A stretch of 64,000 nucleotides of DNA from Leifsonia sp. EB41 (GCF_041262565.1 NZ_JBGCCJ010000001.1:2108001-2172000), one strand, 5' to 3'; shown: positions 24,730-34,092, counted from the stretch's first letter. Made by a program: numbers and translations. The notes: a model not told the origin generated them from the sequence alone.

Positions 24730-25695
24730 GTGAGCGCACTGGGAGAAGCGGCCGTCGTCACCGAGGCCGAGGTCACCCCCGTCTCGCCGGGCGGGCTCCG
24801 CAAGGAGTCCGCCTGGCGGCGTCGCGACCGCCGCTGGGGCTACGTCTTCGTCGGCCCGCAGCTGCTCGGGATGGCGCTCTTCGTCGTCGTGCCGTTCGCG
24901 GCGAGCATGGTGCTCGCCTTCGCGCACTGGGATGGCCTCAACGACCTGAGCTGGGTCGGCTTCGACAACTTCAAAACGGAGCTGACCGACCCGCTGTTCG
25001 GGAGGTCGATCCTCAACACCCTGCTGATCGCGCTCATCACGGTGCCGATCGGCCTCGGGCTCGCCGTCGTGCTCGCGGTCGCGCTCGAACGGCTCAAGAC
25101 GCGGACGCTCTACCTGATCCTGTTCTTCGCGCCGGTCGTCACCTCGTCGGTCGCGGTCGCCATGATCTGGCAGCAGCTCTTCCGCAAGGACGGCGTGATC
25201 AGCGGTTTCATCGCCTCCGTCTTCCACGTCGCTCCGCCGGACTGGCTCGGCGACCCGCACCTGGCCCTGCTCGCCGTGTGCATCGTGACGATCTGGTCGT
25301 CGGTCGGCCTCAACGTCATCATCTTCCTGGCCGGCCTCCAGAACATCTCGCCCGCGGTCATCGAGGCCGCACGGCTCGACGGCGCCGGCGCGCTCACCCT
25401 GTTCTTCCGGGTGCGGCTGCCGCTGCTGTCGCCGATCATCTTCTTCTCGACGGTCATCGCGTTCATCAGTTCGCTGCAGACCTTCGACACCGTCTTCATC
25501 CTCACGGCGAACGCCGGGCCGGACAACGCGACCCGGACGATCGTCTACCACATCTACGACCTGGGCTTCGGGAAGTTCCAGTTCGGCCCCGCGAGCGCGG
25601 CCTCCATCATCCTGCTGGTCATCACGCTGATCATCACGGGGATCCAGTTCACCGCGCAGAAGAAGTTCGTCCACTACGAGGATGGTGCAGCATGA
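24730..25695 (+). CDS. Sugar ABC transporter permease 1 (MalF-like)
   Basis: A 321-residue membrane protein with six helices. The cytoplasmic EAA loop EAARLDGAGALTLFFRVRLP (about 215-234) contacts the ATPase. The N-terminal ~35 residues are cytoplasmic and basic. Binding-protein-dependent transport domain (PF00528). The start is GTG at 24730, following the SBP stop by 10 bp. The stop overlaps the next ATG (ATGA), so the two permeases are translationally coupled and should form a heterodimer. No ATP-binding subunit is encoded in the cluster, so a shared MsiK-type ATPase elsewhere is expected (established for many Actinobacteria). Confidence 0.95.
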   Translation: MSALGEAAVVTEAEVTPVSPGGLRKESAWRRRDRRWGYVFVGPQLLGMALFVVVPFAASMVLAFAHWDGLNDLSWVGFDNFKTELTDPLFGRSILNTLLIALITVPIGLGLAVVLAVALERLKTRTLYLILFFAPVVTSSVAVAMIWQQLFRKDGVISGFIASVFHVAPPDWLGDPHLALLAVCIVTIWSSVGLNVIIFLAGLQNISPAVIEAARLDGAGALTLFFRVRLPLLSPIIFFSTVIAFISSLQTFDTVFILTANAGPDNATRTIVYHIYDLGFGKFQFGPASAASIILLVITLIITGIQFTAQKKFVHYEDGAA

Positions 25696-26603
25696 CCACC
25701 GCTGAGCTCCGGACGCCCACCCCGACCGCCGCCCCGCCGGCCTCCGCGCCCCGGGCGCCCCGCACCGGCCGCGGCGCCTCCCGCGCCCGCAATGCCGCCC
25801 TCCACGTCGTGCTGCTCGCCGGCGGGATCGCGATGGTGTTCCCGTTCCTCTGGATGCTGATCACCTCGTTCAAGTCGCTGCCGCAGCTGCTGAACGACCC
25901 GCTGAGCTTCTGGCCGCAGCCGTTCACGCTGCAGAACTACGTGGACGCCTGGAACGACGTCCCGTTCGGCAGCGCCTACTGGAACACGATCTACATCGCG
26001 GTGCTCGTCGTCGTCGGCACGCTGATCACCGCCGCGATGGCCGGGTACGCGTTCGCGCGCATCCCGTTCCGCGGCAGCCGGGTGCTGTTCGTCGTCTTCC
26101 TGGCGACGCAGATGATCCCGATGCAGGTGACGCTCATCCCGTTCTACTTCCTGATGGCGAGGCTCGGCTGGGTGGACTCGCACCTCGCGCTGATCGTGCC
26201 GGCCGCGCTGGCCAACCCGTTCGCGGTGTTCCTGATGCGCCAGTTCGTGCTGTCGCTGCCGAAGGAGCTGGAGGAGGCCGCCATCGTCGACGGCGCCGGC
26301 CGCTGGCGGATCTTCTGGAGCGTCGTCCTCCCCAACCTGAAGCCCGGGCTCGGTGCGCTCGCGATCATCGTGGCGCTGAGCACCTGGAACAACTTCCTGC
26401 TGCCGCTGGTCATCCTCAACACGCAGGACAACTTCACGGTGCCGCTGCTGCTGCAGAGCTTCCGCGGTCAGTTCGGGTCGGTGAACTACGGCCTGATCAT
26501 GGCGGCGTCGGCGATCGCCACCATCCCGATGCTCATCGCGTTCGTGATCGGTCAGCGGCGCATCCTGAACAGCATGGCGGCGTCGGGGCTGGGCGGCCGG
26601 TGA
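25692..26603 (+). CDS. Sugar ABC transporter permease 2 (MalG-like)
   Basis: A 303-residue protein with six helices, an N-terminal proline/alanine-rich cytoplasmic tail (residues 1-35), the first helix at VVLLAGGIAMVFPFLWML and the EAA loop EEAAIVDGAGRWRIFWSVVLP. Members pair with the MalF-like permease. Its ATG lies four bases before the end of the upstream gene, and its TGA overlaps the GTG of the glycosidase gene (GTGA), which binds all four operon genes together. Import through this transporter should deliver the substrate of the cytoplasmic glycosidases. Confidence 0.95.
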   Translation: MTTAELRTPTPTAAPPASAPRAPRTGRGASRARNAALHVVLLAGGIAMVFPFLWMLITSFKSLPQLLNDPLSFWPQPFTLQNYVDAWNDVPFGSAYWNTIYIAVLVVVGTLITAAMAGYAFARIPFRGSRVLFVVFLATQMIPMQVTLIPFYFLMARLGWVDSHLALIVPAALANPFAVFLMRQFVLSLPKELEEAAIVDGAGRWRIFWSVVLPNLKPGLGALAIIVALSTWNNFLLPLVILNTQDNFTVPLLLQSFRGQFGSVNYGLIMAASAIATIPMLIAFVIGQRRILNSMAASGLGGR

Positions 26604-28225
26604 GGGCCGCGGACCGGGTCTCGCCGTTCCTCGACCTGGAGTCGGCGCCGTTCACGCTGCCGGGGTCGCGGATCCTGGTGTTCCGTGACGCCGGGCTGCC
26701 GGACGCTCTGACGGTGCGGCTCGCGGAGTACGAGCGCGACCTGGACGACTGCGTGCTCGTGCGGACGCTGCGGGTGCTCGACGGCGACGGGCGCGCGGTC
26801 GCGGTGTCCGCGGTGCATCCCGACCGCATCTCGTTCGGCCCGGACGTGACGCTGACCTTCGACGGGCCGTCCGCGCTGAGCGTCGGCGGCGACGGCGTGT
26901 GGACGGTGGAGGTCGACCTCCCCTCCGGCGACTCGCCCGTCGCGCTCGCCTCGGCGGACGGCGCCGTGCGGATCACCTCCACCGGAGTCGCGCGCGGGGC
27001 CGCGCACGCCGACGCCCTCGCCGCGACCTCCCGGATCTGGGAGGACTGGTTCGCCCGCACGCCCGCCGTCCGGGCCGACCTCGCCGACATGACCGCGTTC
27101 TGCTGGTGGGTGCTCGGCGCCAACATCGTCTCCCTCCCCGGCCGCGGGGCCCGTGCCGTCGTCCCGTCGAAGATCGGCTACGTCGGGCTCTGGCAGTGGG
27201 ACGCGTACTTCATCGCCTCCGGCCTGCGGCACGGCGACCCCGACCTGGCCCGCGAGCAGCTCGAACTCGCCTTCGGGTACGCCGGGGCGGACGGGCAGCT
27301 CCCGGACGTCGTGCACGACGAGGGCATCCTCGCGTCGAGCGACGACCTCCCGCCGGGTGACCGCGACAACCTCCGCCGCGCGGGGTCCGCCATCGCCGAC
27401 CCGACCGCGCCCATCCCGCTGACCAAGCCGCCGCTCGCCGCGTGGGCGCTGCGCCGGCTGGAGGGCTACGTGGACGACCCGGCGTTCTTCGACAGCGCCT
27501 GGGAGGCCGTGGCCCGCAGCCAGGACTGGTGGTTCACGCACTCCGACCTCGACGGCGATGGGATGCCGGAGTACGGCCACCCGTACTCGTCCGGGCTGGA
27601 CGACAGCCCCGTCTTCGACGCGGAGCTGCCGGTGGCCTCCCCCGACCTCGCGGCCTACCTGATCCTGCAGGACGACCTGCTGGCCGGACGCGCACGTGCT
27701 GTCGGGGACGCGGACGGCGCCACCCGTCACACCGCGCGGGCGTCGCGCACCCTCGCACTGCTGGAGGCGATGTGGGACGAGTCGGCCGGCTACTTCCGCT
27801 CGTACGGCGCGGGGGCTCCCGTGGACGCGGAGACGGCCGTCTCGCTGCTGCCGCTGCTGACCGGCCGCCTGCCGGGGCGCTACGTGGCCGGCATCCTCGC
27901 CGCCCTGGACGACCCGACCCGCTTCGCGACGCCGTGGAGCGTGCCGACGGTGGCGCGCCGAGAGCCGGACTACTCAGACGAGCGCATGTGGCGCGGCCCG
28001 GTCTGGGTGAACGTCAACGCGCTCCTCGCCGAGGGCCTCGCGGTCTCGGGCCAGCCGGAGCGGTCGCGGGCACTCATCGAGGAGACGCTGCGTCTGGTCA
28101 TGCACGGCGGCGGTCCGCACGAGTACTACAACCCGTCGACGGGCGGCAAGCCTCCGCGCGCGACGACCGCGTTCGGGTGGTCGGCGGCGCTGTTCGTGGA
28201 CCTAGCCGTACAGGTCAGCGCCTGA
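26600..28225 (+). CDS. GH63-like glycosidase (MGH/trehalase-type (alpha/alpha)6 barrel)
   Basis: 541 residues. The N-terminal ~150 residues form a beta-rich domain and the rest an (alpha/alpha)6 barrel. Diagnostic motifs are GLWQWDAYFIASGL (about 195-208), the acid region PEYGHPYSSGLDDSPVFDAELP (about 324-345) and the base region GGPHEYYNPSTGGKPPRATTAFGWSA (about 510-535). These match the GH63/GH37 clan that includes mannosylglycerate and glucosylglycerate hydrolases. There is no signal peptide, so it is cytoplasmic. Its coupling to a sugar importer suggests cleavage of an imported alpha-glucoside or -mannoside. The true substrate is unknown. The stop codon touches a family A palindrome. Confidence 0.85.
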   Translation: MRAADRVSPFLDLESAPFTLPGSRILVFRDAGLPDALTVRLAEYERDLDDCVLVRTLRVLDGDGRAVAVSAVHPDRISFGPDVTLTFDGPSALSVGGDGVWTVEVDLPSGDSPVALASADGAVRITSTGVARGAAHADALAATSRIWEDWFARTPAVRADLADMTAFCWWVLGANIVSLPGRGARAVVPSKIGYVGLWQWDAYFIASGLRHGDPDLAREQLELAFGYAGADGQLPDVVHDEGILASSDDLPPGDRDNLRRAGSAIADPTAPIPLTKPPLAAWALRRLEGYVDDPAFFDSAWEAVARSQDWWFTHSDLDGDGMPEYGHPYSSGLDDSPVFDAELPVASPDLAAYLILQDDLLAGRARAVGDADGATRHTARASRTLALLEAMWDESAGYFRSYGAGAPVDAETAVSLLPLLTGRLPGRYVAGILAALDDPTRFATPWSVPTVARREPDYSDERMWRGPVWVNVNALLAEGLAVSGQPERSRALIEETLRLVMHGGGPHEYYNPSTGGKPPRATTAFGWSAALFVDLAVQVSA

Positions 28226-28280
28226 GATTCGTCACGAATCGCGGCTATCCGTCGTCGAGAGCGACGATTCGTGACGAATC
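28226..28280. repeat. Twin-palindrome repeat (family A), copy
   Basis: Palindromes GATTCGTCACGAATC (28226-28240) and GATTCGTGACGAATC (28266-28280) start 40 bp apart. They lie directly after the glycosidase stop codon and 11 bp before the end of the convergent GntR gene. Confidence 0.85.
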
Positions 28281-28290
28281 CACGCGCGGG

Positions 28291-28950
28291 TCAGCTCAGC
28301 CGCTCCCAGTTGATGCCGGCGTCGGCCAGCAAGCGGCGCATGCCGTTCGTCCAGTTCTCGGCCAGGGCGGCCTTCGCGGCCGGGACGTCGCGCTCGACCA
28401 GGTGCCGGGCGATCTGCGCATGCTCCTCTGCCGAGCGCTCCACGAGCACGTCGTCGCCCACGAGGAGGCTCTCGTAACGGTGGATGGCGCTGCGGACCTG
28501 GGCGATCTGCTCCAGCAGCGTGCGGTTGGGGCAGGCGCTCAGCATGAGGTTGTGCCACTCGTCGTCCTTGCGGTTGACGATCGCGTGCTCGGCGAGGTCG
28601 TCCGAGAAGGCAGCGGCCAGGGCGGCGAGGCGCTGGCCGAGGGCGGCGAGCTCGTCCACCGGCGACAGGTCGAGCGCCAGGCCCTCCAGGGTGACGATGA
28701 TCGGGCAGAGGTCCTCGAACTCCTGCGCGCTGAGCGGCACGAAGCGGAAGCCCTTGCCGTTCTCGCTCTCGATCTGGCCCTCGGACTCCAGGGCGATGAG
28801 GGCCTCGCGCAGCGGCGTGCGGGAGACGCCGAGCTCGGCCGCGAGCTGCACCTCGTTGATGCTCTCCCCCGGGCGGACCTCGCCGGCGCGCATCCGCGCG
28901 AGGAGTTCCTCGCGCACCTGTGAACGCAGGTTCTTGCGCTCGATCGCCAT
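28291..28950 (-). CDS. GntR-family regulator with FCD domain
   Basis: 219 residues. The N-terminal winged helix-turn-helix (8-75; the recognition helix is in QLAAELGVSRTPLREALIAL) is followed by an all-helical FCD ligand domain (~85-205). Within it, conserved residues around DDEWHNLMLSACPNR and SAEEHAQIARHL are likely metal or acid-ligand binders. The chosen ATG at 28950 has a GGGAGGT ribosome-binding site; the longer frame runs through the operator. It is divergent from the beta-galactosidase operon. The near-identical 19-bp elements in front of both operons are the natural binding sites, so it likely represses them until an inducer binds, and may repress itself. Confidence 0.92.
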   Translation of the reverse strand: MAIERKNLRSQVREELLARMRAGEVRPGESINEVQLAAELGVSRTPLREALIALESEGQIESENGKGFRFVPLSAQEFEDLCPIIVTLEGLALDLSPVDELAALGQRLAALAAAFSDDLAEHAIVNRKDDEWHNLMLSACPNRTLLEQIAQVRSAIHRYESLLVGDDVLVERSAEEHAQIARHLVERDVPAAKAALAENWTNGMRRLLADAGINWERLS

Positions 28951-28989
28951 GTGACCTCCCGGCCGGACTCGTGGTCGCCAGCTTAGGGG

Positions 28990-29038
28990 TTGACCCGTCG
29001 CTTCGATCCCTTTAGCGTTACTGTATACAGAATACAGT
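28990..29038 (+). promoter_or_regulatory. Promoter of the beta-galactosidase operon with GntR operator
   Basis: TTGACC (28990-28995), a 17-base spacer and TAGCGT (29013-29018), followed at 29020-29038 by the 19-bp inverted repeat ACTGTATACAGAATACAGT, here a perfect palindrome in its outer seven bases. The operator spans the predicted transcription start, 80 bp upstream from the start of the regulator gene. The same element is found at 23356-23374. Confidence 0.82.
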
Positions 29039-29066
29039 CGACACGGCAGAGAACACAAGGAGACCG

Positions 29067-31109
29067 ATGACGATCCCCGAGCCCCGGAGCATCCGGCTCG
29101 ACGCGCTCGCCTACGGCGGCGACTACAACCCCGACCAGTGGCCCGAGGAGGTCTGGGCGGAGGACGTGCGCCTCATGGTGGAGGCCGGCGTCAACATCGT
29201 CACGCTCCCCGTCTTCTCCTGGCCGCTGCTGGAGCCGGAGCCCGGCAGCTGGGACTTCGCCGGACTGGACCGCATCATCGACCTCCTCTGGGCCCACGGC
29301 ATCACGGTCGACCTGGCCACCGCGACCGCGACGCCGCCCGCGTGGCTCGTCCGCGAGCATCCCGAGGTGCTGCCGTGGAACGTCGACGGCGTCCGGCTGG
29401 AGTTCGGATCCCGGCAGTCGTACTGCCCGAGCTCGCCCGTGTTCCGGGAGGCCGCCCTCCGGCTCACCCGCGCCCTCGCCGAGCGCTACGGCGAGCACCC
29501 CGCGCTCGCGCTCTGGCACGTCTCCAACGAGTACGGTGACCACGTCGCGCGGTGCTGGTGCCCGGAGTCCGCGCGGCACTTCCGCCGTTGGCTGGAGGCC
29601 CGCTACGGCGACATCGCCGGCCTCAACGAGGCCTGGGGCACGAGCTGCTGGGGCCAGCACTACCTGAGCTTCGACCAGATCGAGCCGCCGCGCACCGCGA
29701 CCGGGCCGATCAACCCCGCCCAGGTGGTGGACTTCGAGCGGTTCTCGTCCGACGCGCTCCTGGAGCTCTTCCAGTCCGAGGTCGACGTGCTGCGGGAGGT
29801 CACGCCCGAGATCGCGGTGACCACCAACTTCATGAGCCTGTTCCGCGAGCTGAACTACTGGGACTTCGCCGACGCGGAGGACCTCGTCACCGACGACGCC
29901 TATCCGGACCCCGCCGACCCGCACGCGCATGTCGGCGCCGCGCTCAACTACGGGCTGATGCGCAGCCTGAAGGACGGCCGGCCCTGGCTGCTGCTGGAGC
30001 AGGCTCCGAGCGCGGTGAGCTGGCGCGACGTCAACGTCCCGAAGGCGCCGGGGCAGCTCCGGCTCGGCAGCCTCCAGGCGGTCGCGCACGGCTCGGACGG
30101 CGTGATGTTCTTCCAGTGGCGGCAGGCGAAGTTCGGGCCGGAGAAGTTCCACTCGGCGATGCTCGGGCACCGCGGCGAGCGCAGCCGCAGCTACCGGGAG
30201 TCCACAGCGCTCGGCGCGGAGCTGAAGAAGCTGGAGGCCGTGCGCGGCACGCGCGTCCGCTCCTCGGTCGCGCTGGTGGCCGACTGGGACGCCTGGTGGG
30301 GCGTGACGCAGACCGAGTCGATGCCGTCGCAGCGCCTGGACTGGCTGACCGAGGCGCGCGCCTGGCACGCCGCCGCGTTCGCGCTCGGGCAGCCGGTGGA
30401 TGTCGCCCGGGCTGCCGGCCCGTTCGGCGCGCACCGGGTGGTGCTCGTCCCCAACCTGTACGCGGCGACCGCCGAGCAGGCCGAGGCGCTGAGCGCGTTC
30501 GTCGCCGGTGGCGGCCACGTGGTCGTTGGGCCGTTCTCCGGCGTGGTCGACCACCGCGAGCAGGTGCACGAGGGCGGCGCTCCGGGACCGCTCCGCGACC
30601 TCCTGGGCGTGGAGGTGGACGAGTGGTGGCCGCTGGCCGACGGCGCCCAGCGCGCGGTCGAGCTCGGCGGCGTCGTCCACTCGACCCGGGTCTGGGGCGA
30701 GTGGATCGAGGCGGGCACGGGCACCGAGGTTCTCGGCCGGTTCGCCGACGGCGACCTTGCCGGCCTCCCGGCCTTCACCCGCCGGTCGCACGGTGACGGC
30801 GCCGCCTGGTACCTGGCCGCCGGGCTGGACCAGGCGGGGATGCGCGCCGTTCTCTCCACCGTGTTCGCAGCCGCCGATGTGGAGGCCCGCGAGCCCGACA
30901 CCGCGCTGGAGGTCGTCACCCGCACCGACGGCGCCACCGACTTCACCTTCGTGCTCAACCACGGCCGGGAGACGCGGACCGCTCCGCGCATCCCGGGCGG
31001 CGTGGACCTGCTCACCGGCGCGGACGCCGGCGACGGGCTGCCGCTCGACGCGTTCGGCGTCGCCGTGATCCAGCACCCGACCCGCACCGACAGCGAGAGG
31101 CAAGCATGA
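29067..31109 (+). CDS. GH42 family beta-galactosidase
   Basis: 680 residues with the three-domain GH42 architecture: TIM barrel (1-395), Rossmann-like trimerisation domain (~395-600) and small C-terminal beta domain. The acid/base is Glu155 in HVSNEYG and the nucleophile is Glu311 in LLLEQAPS. A set of cysteines (C120 in YCPSS, and RCWCPES near 162-165) fits the zinc site seen in several GH42 enzymes. No signal peptide, so it is cytoplasmic. The ATG has an AAGGAG ribosome-binding site. It opens operon 2, and its stop overlaps the gcvPA start. Confidence 0.95.
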   Translation: MTIPEPRSIRLDALAYGGDYNPDQWPEEVWAEDVRLMVEAGVNIVTLPVFSWPLLEPEPGSWDFAGLDRIIDLLWAHGITVDLATATATPPAWLVREHPEVLPWNVDGVRLEFGSRQSYCPSSPVFREAALRLTRALAERYGEHPALALWHVSNEYGDHVARCWCPESARHFRRWLEARYGDIAGLNEAWGTSCWGQHYLSFDQIEPPRTATGPINPAQVVDFERFSSDALLELFQSEVDVLREVTPEIAVTTNFMSLFRELNYWDFADAEDLVTDDAYPDPADPHAHVGAALNYGLMRSLKDGRPWLLLEQAPSAVSWRDVNVPKAPGQLRLGSLQAVAHGSDGVMFFQWRQAKFGPEKFHSAMLGHRGERSRSYRESTALGAELKKLEAVRGTRVRSSVALVADWDAWWGVTQTESMPSQRLDWLTEARAWHAAAFALGQPVDVARAAGPFGAHRVVLVPNLYAATAEQAEALSAFVAGGGHVVVGPFSGVVDHREQVHEGGAPGPLRDLLGVEVDEWWPLADGAQRAVELGGVVHSTRVWGEWIEAGTGTEVLGRFADGDLAGLPAFTRRSHGDGAAWYLAAGLDQAGMRAVLSTVFAAADVEAREPDTALEVVTRTDGATDFTFVLNHGRETRTAPRIPGGVDLLTGADAGDGLPLDAFGVAVIQHPTRTDSERQA

Positions 31110-32482
31110 CCCACCCCTTCGTCCATCCGTATGTGCCGAACACGGCGCCCGAGTCACGGCAGGCCATGCTCGACGCGGTCGGCGCGACCTCCGTCGAGGA
31201 GTTCTACGCCGACGTTCCGGCGGACCTGCGGCTCGGCCGCGATCTCGACCTCCCGGAGCCGCTCATCGCGGAGCAGGACCTCGTCCGCCACGTCGGAGGG
31301 TTGCTGCGCCGCAACCGCGCGGTGGAGCCCGGTCGCCTCTTCCTCGGTGCCGGCACGTACCACCACGCGGTGCCCGCGGTCGTCGACGAGGTCATCAACC
31401 GCAGCGAGTTCCTCACCGCGTACGCGGGCGAGCCGTACGAGGATCACGGCAGGTTCCAGGCGCTGTTCGAGTACCAGTCGCTGATGGGCGAGCTGCTGAA
31501 CCTCGACGTCGTGAACGTACCCACCTATGACGGTTACCAGGCGGCGGCGACCGCGCTGGCGATGGCGACGCGCATCACCGGCCGTCGCGGCATCCTGCTG
31601 GTCAGCGACGCGCACCCGGACAAGCTGTCGAAGGTGCGGGACTACCTGCTGCCGGTCGCCGACCTCACGATCGTGCCGACGGTGGACGGGGTGGCCGACG
31701 TTGCCGCGGCCTCCGCCCTCATCGGCCCGGACACCGCAGCGGTCTGGATCGAGACGCCGAGCTTCCACGGGGCGCTGGAGACCGCGGTTCGCGAGCTCGC
31801 CGATGCCGCGCACGCGGCCGGTGCGGTTCTCGTCGCGGGGACCGACCCGATCGGCCTCGGTGTGCTCGCCTCCCCCGCCGACCTCGGCGCGGACATCGTG
31901 CACGGCGACATCCAGTCGCTCGGCCTGCACCCGTGGTTCGGCGGCGCGCACGGCGGCTTCATCGCCGTCCGCGACGACACCCGTTTCGTGATGGAGATGC
32001 CGTCGCGGCTTTTCGGGCTGGAGTCCACCGACGTGCCCGGCGAGTACGGCTTCGGGGACGTCGCCTACGACCGCACCTCCTTCGCGGTGCGCGAGGAGGG
32101 CAAGGAGTGGGTCGGCACCGCAGCCGCACTGTGGGGAATCGCCGCGGGCGTGTACCTCTCGCTGATGGGGCCGCAGGGGATGGCCGAGCTCGGCGACACG
32201 CTCATGTCGCGAACGGCATATGCTCGCGATGCGCTCACCGCCCTCCCCGGGGTGCAGCGCGCCGACGGCGCCATCCATTTCCGGGAGTTCGTGCTCGACG
32301 TAAGCGCCACCTCCCTCACCGCCCCCGAGCTGGTGGCCGCGCTGCGTGCCCGCGGCTTCGAGCCGGGCCTCGCCCTGGATGACATGCGCCTTCTGGTATG
32401 CGTCACCGAGCAGAACACCCAGACCGACATCGACGACCTCGCCGCCGCCCTCGGCGCCGCCCTGAAGGAGAACGCCCGATGA
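31106..32482 (+). CDS. gcvPA: Glycine dehydrogenase (decarboxylating) subunit 1
   Basis: 458 residues, the N-terminal half of the split glycine decarboxylase P protein. The family starts (HPYVPNTAPESRQAMLDAVGATSVEEFYADVP) and ends (LLVCVTEQNTQTDIDDLAAAL) as in GcvPA. Body motifs such as FLGAGTYHHAVPAVVDEVI and MGELLNLDVVNVPTYDGYQAAA are conserved. With GcvPB it decarboxylates glycine and passes the aminomethyl group to lipoyl-GcvH; gcvT and gcvH are not in this window. Most Actinobacteria carry a fused GcvP, so a split pair here points to transfer or a second, special system. The ATGA overlap with the beta-galactosidase stop indicates translational coupling. Confidence 0.9.
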   Translation: MTHPFVHPYVPNTAPESRQAMLDAVGATSVEEFYADVPADLRLGRDLDLPEPLIAEQDLVRHVGGLLRRNRAVEPGRLFLGAGTYHHAVPAVVDEVINRSEFLTAYAGEPYEDHGRFQALFEYQSLMGELLNLDVVNVPTYDGYQAAATALAMATRITGRRGILLVSDAHPDKLSKVRDYLLPVADLTIVPTVDGVADVAAASALIGPDTAAVWIETPSFHGALETAVRELADAAHAAGAVLVAGTDPIGLGVLASPADLGADIVHGDIQSLGLHPWFGGAHGGFIAVRDDTRFVMEMPSRLFGLESTDVPGEYGFGDVAYDRTSFAVREEGKEWVGTAAALWGIAAGVYLSLMGPQGMAELGDTLMSRTAYARDALTALPGVQRADGAIHFREFVLDVSATSLTAPELVAALRARGFEPGLALDDMRLLVCVTEQNTQTDIDDLAAALGAALKENAR

Positions 32483-34092
32483 GCCTCCCCGTCGCCCCCA
32501 AGCCCGCCCTGCGCCGGTTCCACCAGGCGCGCTGGGACGAGCCGATCGTCTTCGAGCTGCACGCGCCAGGCGAGCGCGGCGTGATCCCGTCGCGCACCGA
32601 GGACGGTGTGCGCGGCGCCGTCGGAGACGTCGTCGCCGAATTGCCGGCCTCCCTGCGCCGCGCCTCCGCGCCCGCGCTGCCGGAGGTCGGCCAGATGCGC
32701 GTACTCAAGCACTACCTCCGGCTCAGCCAGGAGAACCTCGGCGCCGACCTCAACGTCGACGTGGGCCAGGGCACCTGCACGATGAAGTACGCACCGAAGG
32801 TCAACGAGGCGATCATCCGCACGCCCGACCTCACCGAGCTGCACCCGCTGCAGGACCCGGAGACGGCACAGGGCGTGCTGGAGATCGTCTGGCGCACCGA
32901 GCGGATGCTCACCGAGATCTCCGGGATGAGCCGCGTCTCGCTGCAGACCAGCGGCGGCTCGGAGGCGATCTGGGCGAACATCTCGATGATCCGCGCCTAC
33001 CACGCGTCCCGCGGCGAGGCGGAGCAGCGGGACGAGGTGATCACGACGATCTTCTCGCACCCGTCCAACGCGGCAGCCGCCAAGATGGCCGGCTACAAGG
33101 TCATCACGATCTTCCCGGACGCCGACGGCTACCCCGACGTGGAGGCGCTGCGGGCCGCCCTTTCGGAGCGCACGGCCGCGATCATGGTCACGAATCCCGA
33201 GGACACCGGCATCTACAACCCGCGCATCCGCGAGTGGGTCGAGCTGGCGCACTCGGTGGGCGCGCTCGCGTCGTACGACCAGGCGAACGCCAACGGCATC
33301 CTCGGGATAACCCGCGCCCGCGACGCCGGGTTCGACGTGTGCCACTTCAACCTGCACAAGACGTTCGGCACCCCGCACGGCTGCGGCGGCCCCGGCTCCG
33401 GCGCCAACGCGGTGTCGGAGGCGCTCGCGCCCTTCCTGCCCGGGCCCGTGGTCGAGAAGGTGGGCGTCCGGTACGTGCTGGACGCGGACCGGCCGCAGTC
33501 GATCGGGTCGGTCGCGCCCTTCTACGGCGTCATCCCGAACATCGTGCGCACCTACGCGTGGCTCCGCGCCCTCGGGGCTCCCGGTCTGCGCGCCGTCGCG
33601 GAGACGGCCGTGCTCAACAACAACTACCTGATGAAGCTCGTGCTCGACATCCCCGGTGCCAGCGCACCGTACGCGACCGGCCGCCGCCGCATCGAGCAGG
33701 TGCGCTACTCGTGGCAGGAGCTGTTCGAGGAGACCGGCATCAGCTCCGAGGAGATCGGCATCCGCGCGAGCGACTTCGGGATGCACTACTGGACGAGCCA
33801 CCACCCCTACGTGGTGCCGCAGCCGTTCACGCTGGAGCCGACCGAGTCGTACTCGAAGGCCGAGCTGGAGGAGTACGCGCGCGTGCTCGCCGAGGTCGCG
33901 CGCGAGGCGCGGGAGACCCCGGAGGTCGTCCGCACCGCCCCGCACAACCAGACAGTGCACCACACGCACCACGACGACCTGGACGACCCGGAGCGCTGGG
34001 CCGTGACGTGGCGGGCCTACCGTCGGAAGCACTTCGGCGACGGTTCGGGAGTCACGGCGCCGGAGCCCGAGCTGGAAGCAGCGGTCGTGTGA
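32479..34092 (+). CDS. gcvPB: Glycine dehydrogenase (decarboxylating) subunit 2
   Basis: 537 residues. The pyridoxal-phosphate lysine is Lys294 in CHFNLHKTFGTPHGCGGPGSG. Other GcvPB blocks are GSCTMKYNPK-like (GTCTMKYAPKVNE near 98) and TSGGSEAIWANI. It forms an alpha2beta2 complex with GcvPA and holds the catalytic cofactor. The C-terminal 50 residues (HHTHHDDLDDPERWAVTWRAYRR) are slightly extended. The start ATG overlaps the end of gcvPA (ATGA), and the stop overlaps the GTG of the next gene (GTGA). Confidence 0.92.
   Translation: MSLPVAPKPALRRFHQARWDEPIVFELHAPGERGVIPSRTEDGVRGAVGDVVAELPASLRRASAPALPEVGQMRVLKHYLRLSQENLGADLNVDVGQGTCTMKYAPKVNEAIIRTPDLTELHPLQDPETAQGVLEIVWRTERMLTEISGMSRVSLQTSGGSEAIWANISMIRAYHASRGEAEQRDEVITTIFSHPSNAAAAKMAGYKVITIFPDADGYPDVEALRAALSERTAAIMVTNPEDTGIYNPRIREWVELAHSVGALASYDQANANGILGITRARDAGFDVCHFNLHKTFGTPHGCGGPGSGANAVSEALAPFLPGPVVEKVGVRYVLDADRPQSIGSVAPFYGVIPNIVRTYAWLRALGAPGLRAVAETAVLNNNYLMKLVLDIPGASAPYATGRRRIEQVRYSWQELFEETGISSEEIGIRASDFGMHYWTSHHPYVVPQPFTLEPTESYSKAELEEYARVLAEVAREARETPEVVRTAPHNQTVHHTHHDDLDDPERWAVTWRAYRRKHFGDGSGVTAPEPELEAAVV

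Noticed and set aside
26600-28225. Trehalase (GH37) assignment
   Set aside because: Key trehalase signatures are not complete; motifs fit GH63-like MGH/GgH enzymes better, so only the clan is stated.
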